From KK5 sp034043675 (GTDB lineage: Bacteria > Pseudomonadota > Gammaproteobacteria > Burkholderiales > Burkholderiaceae_C): a stretch of DNA of 64,000 nucleotides. The DNA is taken from positions 248,001-312,000 of the forward strand of contig NZ_JAXCLA010000009.1 in assembly GCF_034043675.1 (NCBI RefSeq), written 5' to 3'. Below are positions 25,236-34,818 of the stretch, one piece after another. Each line of letters opens with the position of its first letter. The stretch's first letter is position 1. The translations under genes were made by a program, and so were the position numbers. The notes under the pieces were generated by a model, which did no database searches, was not told where the DNA came from, and saw only the letters and a list, made by a program, of their open reading frames with translations.

Positions 25236-26825
25236 ATGAATCCCATCACTACAGAGACGCATTGGCAGCGCCAACTGAAGGTCTACAGCCAACGCGAGCC
25301 CGACCTGGACCAGATGTTCCGTGCCAGTGTTGAGCGATCGCCTCAGGCTACCGCGTTGGTCGACGGCATGCTTCGCGTCAGCTATCAGGAACTCGATGAG
25401 CGAGTGTTGCGTTTGGCATGTGCCTTTCACGCCCATGGCGTGAGCTCGGGAGACCGCGTTGTAGTCCTGCTCGCCAACCGTCTCGAGTTCGTCGTCACCG
25501 TGCTTGCATGCGTACGCGTCGGTGCGCTGGTTGTGCCCGCAGGCACGCGTCTGCGCAGCCCGGAGATCCACCACATCTGCAGCGACGCGGGCGCCTGCGC
25601 AATCGTGCACGAAGCGTCGCTCGCGCCCGAGTTGCCGGACCGTGCGGAACTGTCGAACCTGAAGCTGCGGGTGAGCGTGGCGGGCGATGCGACGGGCTCG
25701 ATCGCCTTCGAGAAGTTCATGAGCAAGGATCAGGCGCTGGACTTCGCCTTCGAAGCCCGAGCTGGCGAGGACGACCCGTTCGGCATTCTCTACACCTCGG
25801 GCACCACGGGCCGGCCGAAGGGGGCCGTGCTGACTCACCTTGGCGCGATTCATTCCGCGCTTCATTGGAAGCAACTGCACGGCTTGAAAGCCCAGGAGGT
25901 GTCGCTGCTGGCCATTCCGGCGTCGCACGTGGCGGGCCTGTGCGGGGTGGTGTTCCCGATGCTGATGGTCGGTGCGTGCATCGTGTTGATGCGGGAGTTC
26001 CGCGCCCGCGCTTTCCTTGAGATGGCCGAGCGAGAGCAGATCACGCACGCGCTGCTGGTGCCCGCGATGTACGCGCTTTGCCTGCTGGAGCCAGAGATGC
26101 CGCGCTTTGATCTGGCGCGCTGGCGGCTCGGCGTATATGGCAGTGCGCCGATGCCTGAATCGACCATCACGCGAGTGGCCGAGCTATTGCCGGGACTCGA
26201 CTTGTGCAACGCCTACGGCGCCACCGAGACCACATCACCTGCCACCATCATGCCGCTTGGTGAAGGGATCTCGCACACCGACAGCATCGGTCGCGTCGTG
26301 CCGTGCGGAGACATCCGCGTGATGAACGAACAGGGGCATGAAGTGGCTCCCGGCGAGACCGGTGAGTTATGGATAGGCGGACCGATGGTGGTGCCGGGCT
26401 ACTGGAACAACCCGCAGGCCACTGCGTCCAGTTTCATCGATGGCTATTGGAAGTCCGGCGATATCGGCGCCATCGACGCCGAAGGGTTCGTCCGCATCTT
26501 CGACCGCAAGAAGGACATGATCAATCGCGGCGGCTTCAAGGTCTATCCGGCAGAGGTGGAGAACGCTCTGTGCTCGGCGCCCGGCGTGGTGGAGGCGGCC
26601 GTTGTGGGCCGGCCCGATCCGGTGCTCACAGAACGCGTGGTGGCCTTCGTCCGGCGCTCCGACCCTGCGCTGGACGATGCGGCCTTGAAGCGCTTCTGCA
26701 AAGACAACATGGCCGACTACAAGGTGCCCGATCGGATCGTCGTTCAGGACGAGCCGCTCCCACGCAACGCCAACGGAAAGATCCAGAAGGATCAGCTGCG
26801 CCATTTGGCAAGCGAGGACGTATAG
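25236..26825 (+). CDS. AMP-forming acyl-CoA ligase (2)
   Basis: A 529-residue ANL-family ligase. Motifs: YTSGTTGRPKG (about 186-196), the A5 segment NAYGATETTSP, the A7 segment KSGDIGAIDAEGFVRIFDRKKDMINRGG, and the catalytic Lys in PRNANGKIQKDQL at the end. All key residues are present. Compared with the ligase at 16314-17960 it is more canonical, so the two probably act on different acids or stages. It lies between the second GntR gene and the second livK. Confidence 0.92.
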   Translation: MNPITTETHWQRQLKVYSQREPDLDQMFRASVERSPQATALVDGMLRVSYQELDERVLRLACAFHAHGVSSGDRVVVLLANRLEFVVTVLACVRVGALVVPAGTRLRSPEIHHICSDAGACAIVHEASLAPELPDRAELSNLKLRVSVAGDATGSIAFEKFMSKDQALDFAFEARAGEDDPFGILYTSGTTGRPKGAVLTHLGAIHSALHWKQLHGLKAQEVSLLAIPASHVAGLCGVVFPMLMVGACIVLMREFRARAFLEMAEREQITHALLVPAMYALCLLEPEMPRFDLARWRLGVYGSAPMPESTITRVAELLPGLDLCNAYGATETTSPATIMPLGEGISHTDSIGRVVPCGDIRVMNEQGHEVAPGETGELWIGGPMVVPGYWNNPQATASSFIDGYWKSGDIGAIDAEGFVRIFDRKKDMINRGGFKVYPAEVENALCSAPGVVEAAVVGRPDPVLTERVVAFVRRSDPALDDAALKRFCKDNMADYKVPDRIVVQDEPLPRNANGKIQKDQLRHLASEDV

Positions 26826-27001
26826 CGGCGGTTCATTCAGCGAACCTTGAATTGCGCCAACTGGGCCGCCGTCCGATGCGCATTCAACAACCGCTACATA
26901 CCATCGATTCAAGTCGGAAATTACACGCTGGCCACGCAGAGGGCCCATCGAAAAAACCGATGCACGCGCGATTGCCGCGCGGAACGCACACAGGAGACAA
27001 C

Positions 27002-28180
27002 ATGCATATTTCCACGCGCATTGCGACCCTTTTGCTTTCTCTGTGCACGGCCGCGGCCGTGCCCGCACAGGAGGCCAAGCCTCCGATCCGCGTCGGCTGG
27101 ATGGCTTCGCTTACCGGGCCGCTGTCGACGGCCGCTCTCGGCATCGACAGCGGCGTACGGCTCGCGGTCGACGAGATCAATGCCGCTGGCGGCATCAATG
27201 GTCGCAAGCTGGAGTTGCTGACGCGTGACACGGCCGGCGATCCAAACAAGGCGGCGACCTTCGCACAGCAACTTGTTCATGCCGACAAGGTCGACATCGT
27301 CATTGGTCCGGTGAACTCCGGCGAGTCGCTGGCCACAGTGCCGCTGGTAGCGCGCAAGGGCACGCCGAACATCGTCATCGGCGCAGTCGAGGAACTGACC
27401 GACGCCAGGAAGTACCCGCGCGCCTTCCGCGTCATCAATACCACCGGACAGTGGGTGACCGTCGCCGACGACTACGTGCTCAAGACGATGAAGCGCAGCA
27501 AGATCGCGCTGATCGGCGACACCACCGGCTACGGTACGGTGAGCGTGCGCACCGCTACCGAGGACTTGAAGAAGCGCGGTTTGACACCCGTCTTCACAAC
27601 GATGGTCGACCCCAACAAGACCGACCTTTCCGACGAGATTGCCAAGGCGCGCGCGGCGAACGCGGACGTGATCATGGCGTGGTCGGCCGCCACCGGCGTG
27701 CTAGCTCGCCTGATCAACGCGCGCGGCGATGCGGCCTGGGACGCACCTATCGTCGGGCATCCTTCGCTGATGGCGCTGCCGCTGAAGCAGTTGCTCAACA
27801 AGCCGGCCTACTGGGAGAACGTCTACGGCGCCGGCTACCTGGCGACGTCCTACGACGCGGCCGGCAAGCTGCCGGAGCGCACCCAGGCTCTGGTCGACCG
27901 GATGCGACCGACGATGGGTGGCGGCAGCATCGACATCCTGTTCTGGTGGGTGAGCCTGGGCTACGACGCGGTGAAGGTCGCCGAGCACGGGATTCGCAAG
28001 GCGGGCAGCACCGATCCGGCCGCGATCCAGAAGGCGCTGGAGACCACGACGGGCTTCAAGGCTGTGCTGTCTACGCTGACCTACGGCCCCGACAAACGCG
28101 ACGGTTTCCCCGACGAGAACATCGCGATCGACATCGCGAACACCTTCAAGGATGGCAGCTTCCGCTTGGCGCCGAAGTGA
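27002..28180 (+). CDS. livK: Branched-chain-type ABC transporter substrate-binding protein (system 2)
   Basis: A 392-residue type 1 periplasmic binding protein. The ATG at 27002 follows AGGAGACAAC and starts a signal peptide (TRIATLLLSLCTAAAVPAQ). The binding loop is MASLTGPLSTAALGIDSG and the family block INAAGGINGRKLELLTRDTAGDPNKA follows. GPVNSGESLATVPL lines the cleft. It is only distantly like the system 1 protein, so a recent tandem duplication is unlikely and a different ligand is expected. Confidence 0.92.
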   Translation: MHISTRIATLLLSLCTAAAVPAQEAKPPIRVGWMASLTGPLSTAALGIDSGVRLAVDEINAAGGINGRKLELLTRDTAGDPNKAATFAQQLVHADKVDIVIGPVNSGESLATVPLVARKGTPNIVIGAVEELTDARKYPRAFRVINTTGQWVTVADDYVLKTMKRSKIALIGDTTGYGTVSVRTATEDLKKRGLTPVFTTMVDPNKTDLSDEIAKARAANADVIMAWSAATGVLARLINARGDAAWDAPIVGHPSLMALPLKQLLNKPAYWENVYGAGYLATSYDAAGKLPERTQALVDRMRPTMGGGSIDILFWWVSLGYDAVKVAEHGIRKAGSTDPAAIQKALETTTGFKAVLSTLTYGPDKRDGFPDENIAIDIANTFKDGSFRLAPK

Positions 28181-28190
28181 GGCGGCCGTC

Positions 28191-29051
28191 ATGCTGAATA
28201 CACTCCTGACCGGCCTGGCAACCGGCGCGCTCTATGCCGTCGTCGCCATGGTCTTCAACATCATGTATTCGACGTCGCGGGTGGTCTCACTGACCACCGG
28301 TCACCTGGCGATGCTGGGCGGCGTCTTCGGTGCTTGGCTCATCGGCGGATTCGGACTGCCGGCCTGGGTCGCGCTGCCGATCGTACTCGTCGGTGGCGCC
28401 GCCTTTGGCCTTTTCACCGAAGCGGTGGCGATCCGCCGCGTGCTGGCGTCCGGCAGCGAGCACCTGTGGGTGTTGTCTACGCTGGCGCTCGGTACCGTCG
28501 TGCAGCACCTGATGGCGCTGTGGTGGGGCACGGAGCCCAAGAAGTTTCCGCGCCTGTTCGAGCAAGACTACGGCGCGGGCTTGTGGGACCAGAAGTACTG
28601 GCTGCCCATTGCACTCGCCGGGCTCGCGGCATTCGGGCTGGCCGCCTTCTATCGCGGCACGGTGCTGGGCCGTGTCTTCACCGCGGTGTCCGAGGATCCG
28701 TTCGCAGCGAGGGCGCGCGGCATCCCGGTCGAGCGTGTGCGCGGGCTGTCGTATGCGCTGGCGGGGATGCTGGGCGCACTGGCCGGCTTCGTTGCGGGGC
28801 AGCTCACGTATGCCTTCTTCGCGCTCGGCATGTGGCTCACCTTGTCGGGCTTCATCGCGCTAGCCGCGGGTGGGCTCGGCAGCAATCTCGGGGCGCTCGT
28901 CGGCGGCCTGCTGCTCGGCCTGCTCGGAGCTTTAAGCACCTACTTCTTCGGCGCCCAGTATCAGCAGTCCGTCTCGGTCGGCTTGTTGCTGCTGGTGTTA
29001 CTGGTCAAGCCTGCCGGCCTGTTCGGCACTTCGAGCGTGAGGCACGTATGA
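28191..29051 (+). CDS. livH: Branched-chain-type ABC transporter permease LivH (system 2)
   Basis: A 286-residue inner-membrane permease. The ATG at 28191 lies 10 bases after livK and gives the usual MLNTLLTGLATGALYAVVAM start. Conserved blocks include SLTTGHLAMLGGVFG, the coupling loop GTVLGRVFTAVSEDPFAARARGI, and the late GGLGSNLGALVGGLLLGLL. It overlaps livM by four bases. Confidence 0.92.
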   Translation: MLNTLLTGLATGALYAVVAMVFNIMYSTSRVVSLTTGHLAMLGGVFGAWLIGGFGLPAWVALPIVLVGGAAFGLFTEAVAIRRVLASGSEHLWVLSTLALGTVVQHLMALWWGTEPKKFPRLFEQDYGAGLWDQKYWLPIALAGLAAFGLAAFYRGTVLGRVFTAVSEDPFAARARGIPVERVRGLSYALAGMLGALAGFVAGQLTYAFFALGMWLTLSGFIALAAGGLGSNLGALVGGLLLGLLGALSTYFFGAQYQQSVSVGLLLLVLLVKPAGLFGTSSVRHV

Positions 29052-30124
29052 CTTTTCAGGCTCTCTCGAAACCGCCACTCGCGCCGTCACCGGCGGCAAT
29101 GCGCAAGGCCCGGCCTTCCCGCACGCTGCTCCGCGTCCTGCCGCTGCTGGCACTGGCACTGCCGTTCGTGGTCGGCAACGAATACCAGCTACACGTGCTG
29201 ACGCTGATCGGTATCTACTGGGTTCTCATCGCCGGCCTGAATCTGGTCGTCGGCTACGCGGGGCAGCTCTCCGTCGGCCATGTTGGCCTCCTGGCGCTAG
29301 GCGCGTACACGCTATGCATCCTCACCGCTCGCGCTGGGCTAGATCCGCTTTGGGGCCTGGCGCTTGGCGGCGCGCTCGGCGGGCTTTGCGGCCTCGCACT
29401 CGGACTGCCGTCATTGCGTCTGCCCGGCTTTTACTTCGCAATGGCGACGTTGGCTTTCTCGATGATCGTTACCGAGCTGCTGGTGGCCCAGAACACGCTT
29501 ACCGGCGGCGGTGCAGGCATGACCGCACCGATGTTCAATGCTCCGTTCGATACGCCCGGCGGCTTTTTCACCCTGGTGGCGCTGTGCGCCCTGCTCGTGA
29601 CCTGGCTGAGCTGGAATGTGACCCGGCGCCTGTGGGGCAAAGGGTTGGTCGCGCTGCGCGACAGCGAGGTAGCGGCCGCCGCAGTCGGCATACCGGTGTT
29701 CCGGCTCAAGCTTGCGGCCTTCACGTTCAGCGGCGTCACCGCAGGCGTGGCCGGTGGGCTGTTTGCATCGCTGCAGGGCTACATCACGCCCGAGGCCTTC
29801 ATGTTCGAGCTCGGCATGTTCTTCTTCATCTGCATCGTCATCGGCGGCAATGGAAGCATCGTCGGACCTTTCTTTGGCACTGTGATGCTGACGCTGCTGC
29901 CCGAGGTGGCCGCGCCGCTGGCCAAGATGGGCAATCTGCTCTATGGGCTGCTGCTGCTGGTGGCAGTGCTGCTGGTGCCGCGCGGCTTCGGTGCGTTGAT
30001 GGCGCGCTGGACCGAGCGCCATCGTGGCCGGCGCCAGGCGCCGCCGGTGGCGCCGGACCGGGCACGCCTGTCGCGCGCACTGCTGGACATGCACAACGGC
30101 AATGATGGCGAGGCCCGTCCATGA
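29048..30124 (+). CDS. livM: Branched-chain-type ABC transporter permease LivM (system 2)
   Basis: A 358-residue permease. A basic N-terminal tail of about 30 residues precedes the first membrane helix. The blocks NLVVGYAGQLSVGHVGLLALGAY and GLPSLRLPGFYFAMATLAF are characteristic, as is the coupling loop WGKGLVALRDSEVAAAAVGI and the late GGNGSIVGPFFGTVMLTLLPE. A hydrophilic C-terminal tail of about 40 residues (RHRGRRQAPPVAPDRARL) is longer than usual. It overlaps livH and livG. Confidence 0.92.
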   Translation: MTFQALSKPPLAPSPAAMRKARPSRTLLRVLPLLALALPFVVGNEYQLHVLTLIGIYWVLIAGLNLVVGYAGQLSVGHVGLLALGAYTLCILTARAGLDPLWGLALGGALGGLCGLALGLPSLRLPGFYFAMATLAFSMIVTELLVAQNTLTGGGAGMTAPMFNAPFDTPGGFFTLVALCALLVTWLSWNVTRRLWGKGLVALRDSEVAAAAVGIPVFRLKLAAFTFSGVTAGVAGGLFASLQGYITPEAFMFELGMFFFICIVIGGNGSIVGPFFGTVMLTLLPEVAAPLAKMGNLLYGLLLLVAVLLVPRGFGALMARWTERHRGRRQAPPVAPDRARLSRALLDMHNGNDGEARP

Positions 30125-30921
30125 GCGCGCTGCCCATCGCGACCCGCGTTCGTGCCCCTGCGGTCACGGAGTACCTGCACGCGGAGGGCGTAAGCAAGCA
30201 GTTCGGCGCGGTCAAGGCGCTGTCGGAGCTGTCGCTCGAACTGCGCCCGGGCGAGATCCACGGCCTGATCGGGCCCAACGGCAGCGGCAAGACCACCGTG
30301 CTCAACGTGCTGACTGGCTACTATCCGATCGACGCCGGACGCATCCGTGTCGGCGGCACTGACGTCTCCGCCTTGAGCGTGCAGCGACGTGTGCAGGCTG
30401 GCGTCGCGCGAACGTTTCAGAAGCCGCGCATCCTGCCGACGCTTTCAGTGCTCGACAACGTGCTGCTGGGGGCCTGGCGCGACGCCGCCGCCGCCATGCT
30501 CCCCACGATGTTCGCAACGCCAAGTGCGCGCCGCCGCGAAAGCTCGCTGTCCATTCGAGCGCGCGAGTTGCTAGCCGGCGTGGGCATGGCGCATGCCGCC
30601 GATGAGCGCGCTGATGCGCTGGAGCACGGCGAACAGCGTTTCGTCGAGATCGCCCGAGCTCTAGCTTCGCGACCCCGTTTCGTGCTGCTGGACGAGCCGG
30701 CGGGCGGGCTGAGCAATAACGAGATCGAAAGCCTGGGCGAGGTGCTCCAGGCCATGAAAGCTGCCGGTATCGGCGTAATGCTGGTGGAACACCACACCGA
30801 TTTCGTGTTTCGGCTGTGCGACCGGGTGACCGCAATCGACTTCGGCCGTTTCATCACCTGCGGCACGCCTCAGGCAGTGCGTTGCCACCCGGAAGTGATC
30901 CGGGTCTACCTGGGAGCATAA
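30121..30921 (+). CDS. livG: Branched-chain-type ABC transporter ATPase LivG (system 2)
   Basis: A 266-residue ATPase with Walker A GPNGSGKTT (about 50-58), Q-loop FQKPRILP, Walker B LLDEPAGGLSNNE and switch His in EHHTDFV. The signature motif is LEHGEQRFVEIARALA, so the usual LSxGQ is altered, as often in LivG proteins. It starts in a four-base overlap with livM and is followed 4 bases later by livF. Confidence 0.9.
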   Translation: MSALPIATRVRAPAVTEYLHAEGVSKQFGAVKALSELSLELRPGEIHGLIGPNGSGKTTVLNVLTGYYPIDAGRIRVGGTDVSALSVQRRVQAGVARTFQKPRILPTLSVLDNVLLGAWRDAAAAMLPTMFATPSARRRESSLSIRARELLAGVGMAHAADERADALEHGEQRFVEIARALASRPRFVLLDEPAGGLSNNEIESLGEVLQAMKAAGIGVMLVEHHTDFVFRLCDRVTAIDFGRFITCGTPQAVRCHPEVIRVYLGA

Positions 30922-30925
30922 GGAG

Positions 30926-31699
30926 ATGAACGACATGAACATCACGGGTGGCACGCAGCGTCAGGGCGAGGTCATCCTGCAGGTTAGGGACCTGGTCGTG
31001 GCCTACGGCAAGGCCGAGGTGGTGCACGGCGTGAGCTTCAACGTGCGCGGAGGCGAGTTCGTCGTAATCCTGGGCCGCAATGGCGCAGGCAAGAGCAGCA
31101 CCATGCAGGCGATGTCTGGGCTCATCCCAAAGCGGGGCGGCAGCGTGCGCTTCCGCGGCGAGGACCTCACGCAGGCAAGTGCGCAGGCCATCGTGCAGGC
31201 GGGTCTGGTCCACGTGCTGGAAGGTCACCGCGTGTTCCACGCGCTGACGGTGGAGGAGAACCTCATGATCGGCACGTGGGCCGGACCCAAGCGCGGCGAC
31301 CGTCGGCTGCTGGAGCGTATCTACGCGCTGTTTCCCGAACTGGCAGAGCGTCGCAACCAGCCGGCTTCGAGGCTGTCCGGTGGCCAGCAGCAGATCCTGG
31401 CAGTTGGCGCCGGGGTGATCGCAGAGCCGCGCCTGCTGGTGCTGGACGAGCCGTCCGCCGGTCTCGCGCCGATGGTGATCGAACGCATCCTCAGCGCGGT
31501 CGCCGACCTCTGCCGCGACGGCATGGCGATCCTGCTGGTGGAACAGATGGTCGAGACCGCCCTGCGCTTTGCAGACTACGGCTACCTCATCGAGACCGGC
31601 CGCATCGCGGCCTCGGGCCAGGCGGCAGAGATCCGCGCCAGCGAGGCACTGCGCCATGTCTACCTGGGCCGGCAGGACGCTCCGGCCGAACACGCGTGA
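30926..31699 (+). CDS. livF: Branched-chain-type ABC transporter ATPase LivF (system 2)
   Basis: A 257-residue ATPase with Walker A GRNGAGKSS (about 46-54), VLEGHRVFHALTVEENL in place of the usual VPEGR-F block, signature LSGGQQQILAVG and Walker B LLVLDEPSAGLAP. An ATG at 30935 is an alternative start. It closes the second transporter and is followed 11 bases later by the cyclase-family gene. Confidence 0.9.
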   Translation: MNDMNITGGTQRQGEVILQVRDLVVAYGKAEVVHGVSFNVRGGEFVVILGRNGAGKSSTMQAMSGLIPKRGGSVRFRGEDLTQASAQAIVQAGLVHVLEGHRVFHALTVEENLMIGTWAGPKRGDRRLLERIYALFPELAERRNQPASRLSGGQQQILAVGAGVIAEPRLLVLDEPSAGLAPMVIERILSAVADLCRDGMAILLVEQMVETALRFADYGYLIETGRIAASGQAAEIRASEALRHVYLGRQDAPAEHA

Positions 31700-31710
31700 A
31701 GGAGACTGGA

Positions 31711-32787
31711 ATGACCCAACACCGAGAAAACGCCGCCGCCAACCCCCGTTGGAAGCATCGCCCGGAGGGATCGAACTGGGGCGACTTTGGCCCCGACGAC
31801 CAACGCGGCCGCCTCAACCTACTGACACCAGAGCGCGTGAAGCGCGCGGTTGCCGAAGTGCACGAGGGCCTGACGTTCTGCCTCAGCTTGCCGTTGGACT
31901 ATCCGGGCGGCAACCTGCTCAATCCCCGTCGTCACCCGCCAGTGCTGCGCCCGACGCTACGCAATGGTCGTCCGAACCTGAATTACCGGATGGCCGACGA
32001 CAACCCGTACCTCACGGACGTGATGAACGACGACGCTGTGATCCTGCATACGCAGTACTCCACGCAGTGGGACGCGCTCTGTCACGTGGGCCAGCTGTTC
32101 GATGCGGACGGTGACGGCGTGCCCGAGCCACGCTACTACAACGGTTACCGTCCCGGCATCGACGTGGTGGGTCCGAGCGACCCCTCGGATGCCGGCGCTG
32201 TGGGTCTGGTCCCGTACAAGGCTACCTCGGAAGCTCGCGCACTCGGCATCGAGAACATGGCCACTAGCTGCGTGCAGGGCCGTGGCGTCATGGTGGATCT
32301 GCACGCACATGTCGGCGACGCGCACACCTACATCGGCTACGACGCCTTCATGCGCATCCTCGATACGGACCGGGTCCAGGTGGAGCCCGGTGACATGCTG
32401 TGCCTGCACACCGGCTTTGCCGAGATGGTGCTGGGCATGAATCGCACGCCTGATCCCGAGCGCCTGGAGCACAGCTGCGCCGTCCTCGATGGGCGCGACG
32501 AGCGCCTGCTGCAATGGGTGAGCGACAGCCAGGTGGCAGTGATCGCCGCGGACAACTATGCGGTCGAAGGGTTGCCCGCGGCCGCGGGTTTCGGCTGCTG
32601 CGCGATGGCGCCACTGCACGAGCTCTGCCTGTTCAAGATCGGCGTGCACCTTGGCGAGCTTTGGCACTTCACGCCGCTGGCGCGTTGGCTGCGGCAGCAC
32701 GGGCGCTCGCGCTTCCTGCTCACCGCGCCGCCGTTGCGGCTGCCGGGCGCGGTCGGCTCTCCGGCGACGCCCGTCGCCACTGTGTAA
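31711..32787 (+). CDS. Cyclase family protein (kynurenine-formamidase-like hydrolase)
   Basis: A 358-residue cytoplasmic metal-dependent hydrolase of the Cyclase fold (PF04199). The ATG follows GAAGGAGACTGGA. The metal-binding segment appears as TQYSTQWDALCHVGQ at about 112-126, the larger-subfamily variant of the HxGTHxD motif. A later DLHAHVGDAHTY and a GVHLGELWHFTPLA block complete the site. Members hydrolyse amides, lactones or cyclic diketones. In this operon it may open a ring or a lactone-type intermediate; the substrate is unknown. Confidence 0.85.
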   Translation: MTQHRENAAANPRWKHRPEGSNWGDFGPDDQRGRLNLLTPERVKRAVAEVHEGLTFCLSLPLDYPGGNLLNPRRHPPVLRPTLRNGRPNLNYRMADDNPYLTDVMNDDAVILHTQYSTQWDALCHVGQLFDADGDGVPEPRYYNGYRPGIDVVGPSDPSDAGAVGLVPYKATSEARALGIENMATSCVQGRGVMVDLHAHVGDAHTYIGYDAFMRILDTDRVQVEPGDMLCLHTGFAEMVLGMNRTPDPERLEHSCAVLDGRDERLLQWVSDSQVAVIAADNYAVEGLPAAAGFGCCAMAPLHELCLFKIGVHLGELWHFTPLARWLRQHGRSRFLLTAPPLRLPGAVGSPATPVATV

Positions 32788-32797
32788 AGGGCCCGCG

Positions 32798-33649
32798 ATG
32801 AAGCCCTCCACTTCGTCTGGCGAGACCCTCGGCGCCGTGCAGAAGGCCTGCCGTGTGCTGGCCGAACTGTCGGGTCCGGGCCCGCATCGCCTGTCCAACA
32901 TTGTCGCCAACACAGGGCTGAACAAGGCCACGGCCCTGCGCCTGCTCGACGCGTTGGGCGAGGAGGGATTCGTGCAGCGCTATCCGGTGGACAAGACCTA
33001 TGCGCTCGGCAACGGCGCGTTTGCGATGCACGCGTCCGTGTCGAGGCGGGTGAGCCTGCCGGCCAGTGCGCATACGAGCCTGATGCGTGTGGCCGAGGTG
33101 ACCGGCGACACCACCTGCCTGTCGGTCCCTTGTGGTAGCCACAGCGTGTGCATCGATCGCGAGGAGGGCAGCAACCCCTGGCGCGTGAACTACTTGCAGG
33201 TCGGGCGTAGGCTGCCGCTCGGCGTCGGCAGCGCCGGCATGGCACTGATCGCGTGGCTTCCGGACGAAGAGGTTGAGCAAATGATCGCGCGCAATCGCGT
33301 CGTTTTGGCGGCCCGTTTTCCGCGCGTGGGCCCGGAGCGCATCCGTCGCGAGGTACAGCTGTCGCGAGAGCGGGGCTACTCGCTTTCCGCCAGTGTGGTG
33401 ACGGAAGGCACGGGCGGTCTGTCCGTGCCCATCCTCGACATGCAGGGACGGCCCGTAGCGGCCATCGGTGCCTCGGCGCTCGTCGAGCGGTTGGTGAAGC
33501 GCGAGGTGATGCTGGCCGAGCTGCTGATTGACGAAGCGTCGCGCATCGAAAGCGCGCTGCATGGCAGAGATGGAACAGACCGCGCCGCGCATTGCTCTAC
33601 CGCCGCGCAGACGACATCGATGAGGGAGATTTCCGATGTCCATGCGTGA
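32798..33649 (+). CDS. IclR family transcriptional regulator (1)
   Basis: A 283-residue regulator. The N-terminal winged helix (about 10-72) reads AVQKACRVLAELSGPGPHRLSNIVANTGLNKATALRLLDALGEEGFV. The C-terminal effector domain has the LPLGVGSAGMALIAWL and SLSASVVTEGTGGLSVPILD blocks of the IclR ligand pocket. It lies inside the rightward operon between the cyclase gene and the PRISE-like SDR and overlaps the latter by 14 bases. It probably controls the distal part of the pathway; the effector is unknown. Confidence 0.9.
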   Translation: MKPSTSSGETLGAVQKACRVLAELSGPGPHRLSNIVANTGLNKATALRLLDALGEEGFVQRYPVDKTYALGNGAFAMHASVSRRVSLPASAHTSLMRVAEVTGDTTCLSVPCGSHSVCIDREEGSNPWRVNYLQVGRRLPLGVGSAGMALIAWLPDEEVEQMIARNRVVLAARFPRVGPERIRREVQLSRERGYSLSASVVTEGTGGLSVPILDMQGRPVAAIGASALVERLVKREVMLAELLIDEASRIESALHGRDGTDRAAHCSTAAQTTSMREISDVHA

Positions 33650-34742
33650 CCAAGCTGTCGTCGTCGGCGCCTCAGGCATCGTGGGGCAAGCGGTGCTGCG
33701 CGCGTTCGCAGAAACGCCCGGCTGGGACGCGGTCGGCGTCTCTCGCCGCCTCCCGGTGAACGTGCCGCTCCATGCGCGCCACGTGTCCGTGGACCTTACC
33801 GACCGCGATGCCTGTGCAAGTGTCTTCGGTGCGATGAAGGACGCGACCCATCTGGTGTATGCGGCAGTCAATGAAAAGCCTGGTCTGGTCGCCGGATGGG
33901 TCGACCGGGACCAGATGCAGCTCAACCTTGGGATGCTGCGCAACGTGCTGGAACCACTGCAGGCGAATGCGCGCGGGCTGCGGCACGTGACCTTGATGCA
34001 GGGTGGCAAAGCATACGGCATCCACCTGGATCCGAACCTCGCGGTGCCGGCGCGCGAGCGCTGGCCCCGGCATCCGCACGACAACTTCTACTGGCTGCAA
34101 GAAGACTACCTGCGCGAGCGCCAACCGCATTCCGGCTGGCACTGGACGGTGCTGCGGCCGCGCCTGGTGTTCGGCGACGGGCTGGGCAGCAACATGAACC
34201 CGCTGCCCGCGATCGGCGTCTATGCAGCGCTGCAGAAGGCGCGTGGCCTGCCACTGTGCTACCCGGGCGGTCCGCCGCGGGTGTACCAGGCGGTGGACGC
34301 CGACCTGATCGGCCGCGCCTGCGTCTGGGCTGCGCGATCAATCGAGGCGCGCAACGAGATCTTCAACCTCGCCAACGGCGACGAGTTCGTCTGGCAGAAC
34401 GTCTGGCCGGTGATTGCCGATGCGTTTGGCATGGCGGTGGGCGAGCCGCAGCAGCAGCACCTGGCCGAGACGATGCCGCCGCTGGAAGCGCAGTGGGCCA
34501 AGATCGTGGGACAGCATGGCCTGCAGGCGCCGCCGAGGTTCCGCGAGTTCGTCGGCCAGGGCTTCGCCTACGCCGATTTTCAGCTCAACACCGGCAAGAC
34601 CGGCCCGCAGCCGCCCTCGCTGGTGAGCACGATCAAGATCCGCAAGGCCGGCTTCACCGACTGCATGGACACCGAGGACATGTTGCGCCGCTGGATCCAG
34701 CGCTATCAGGAGCTGCGCTGGCTGCCGCCGCGCGACGGCTGA
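33636..34742 (+). CDS. PRISE-like SDR (progesterone 5-beta-reductase/iridoid synthase family)
   Basis: A 368-residue extended/atypical SDR. The Rossmann motif is VVGASGIVGQAV (about 9-20). Matching the PRISE group, it has LRHVTLMQGGKAYGIHL and DNFYWLQEDYL, where the usual Tyr-x3-Lys pair is replaced by a Tyr-x4-Asp-like segment, and WTVLRPRLVFGDGLGSNMN. PRISE enzymes reduce activated enone double bonds with NADPH. The upstream IclR gene overlaps it by 14 bases. Its presence hints at an enone or terpenoid-like intermediate. Confidence 0.78.
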   Translation: MSMRDQAVVVGASGIVGQAVLRAFAETPGWDAVGVSRRLPVNVPLHARHVSVDLTDRDACASVFGAMKDATHLVYAAVNEKPGLVAGWVDRDQMQLNLGMLRNVLEPLQANARGLRHVTLMQGGKAYGIHLDPNLAVPARERWPRHPHDNFYWLQEDYLRERQPHSGWHWTVLRPRLVFGDGLGSNMNPLPAIGVYAALQKARGLPLCYPGGPPRVYQAVDADLIGRACVWAARSIEARNEIFNLANGDEFVWQNVWPVIADAFGMAVGEPQQQHLAETMPPLEAQWAKIVGQHGLQAPPRFREFVGQGFAYADFQLNTGKTGPQPPSLVSTIKIRKAGFTDCMDTEDMLRRWIQRYQELRWLPPRDG

Positions 34743-34818
34743 ACGCGCCTCGCTTTCCGATCCCAATCTATTCATTGAACCCCACCACGCGGCGCTTGCG
34801 CGCCGAGCGAGGAGAGCC

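Noticed and set aside
17976..31699. The two livKHMGF sets as a recent tandem duplication
   Set aside because: The two sets differ in length, motifs (for example LSYGQ versus LEHGEQ in LivG) and binding-protein sequence, and are oppositely oriented; separate recruitment is more likely.
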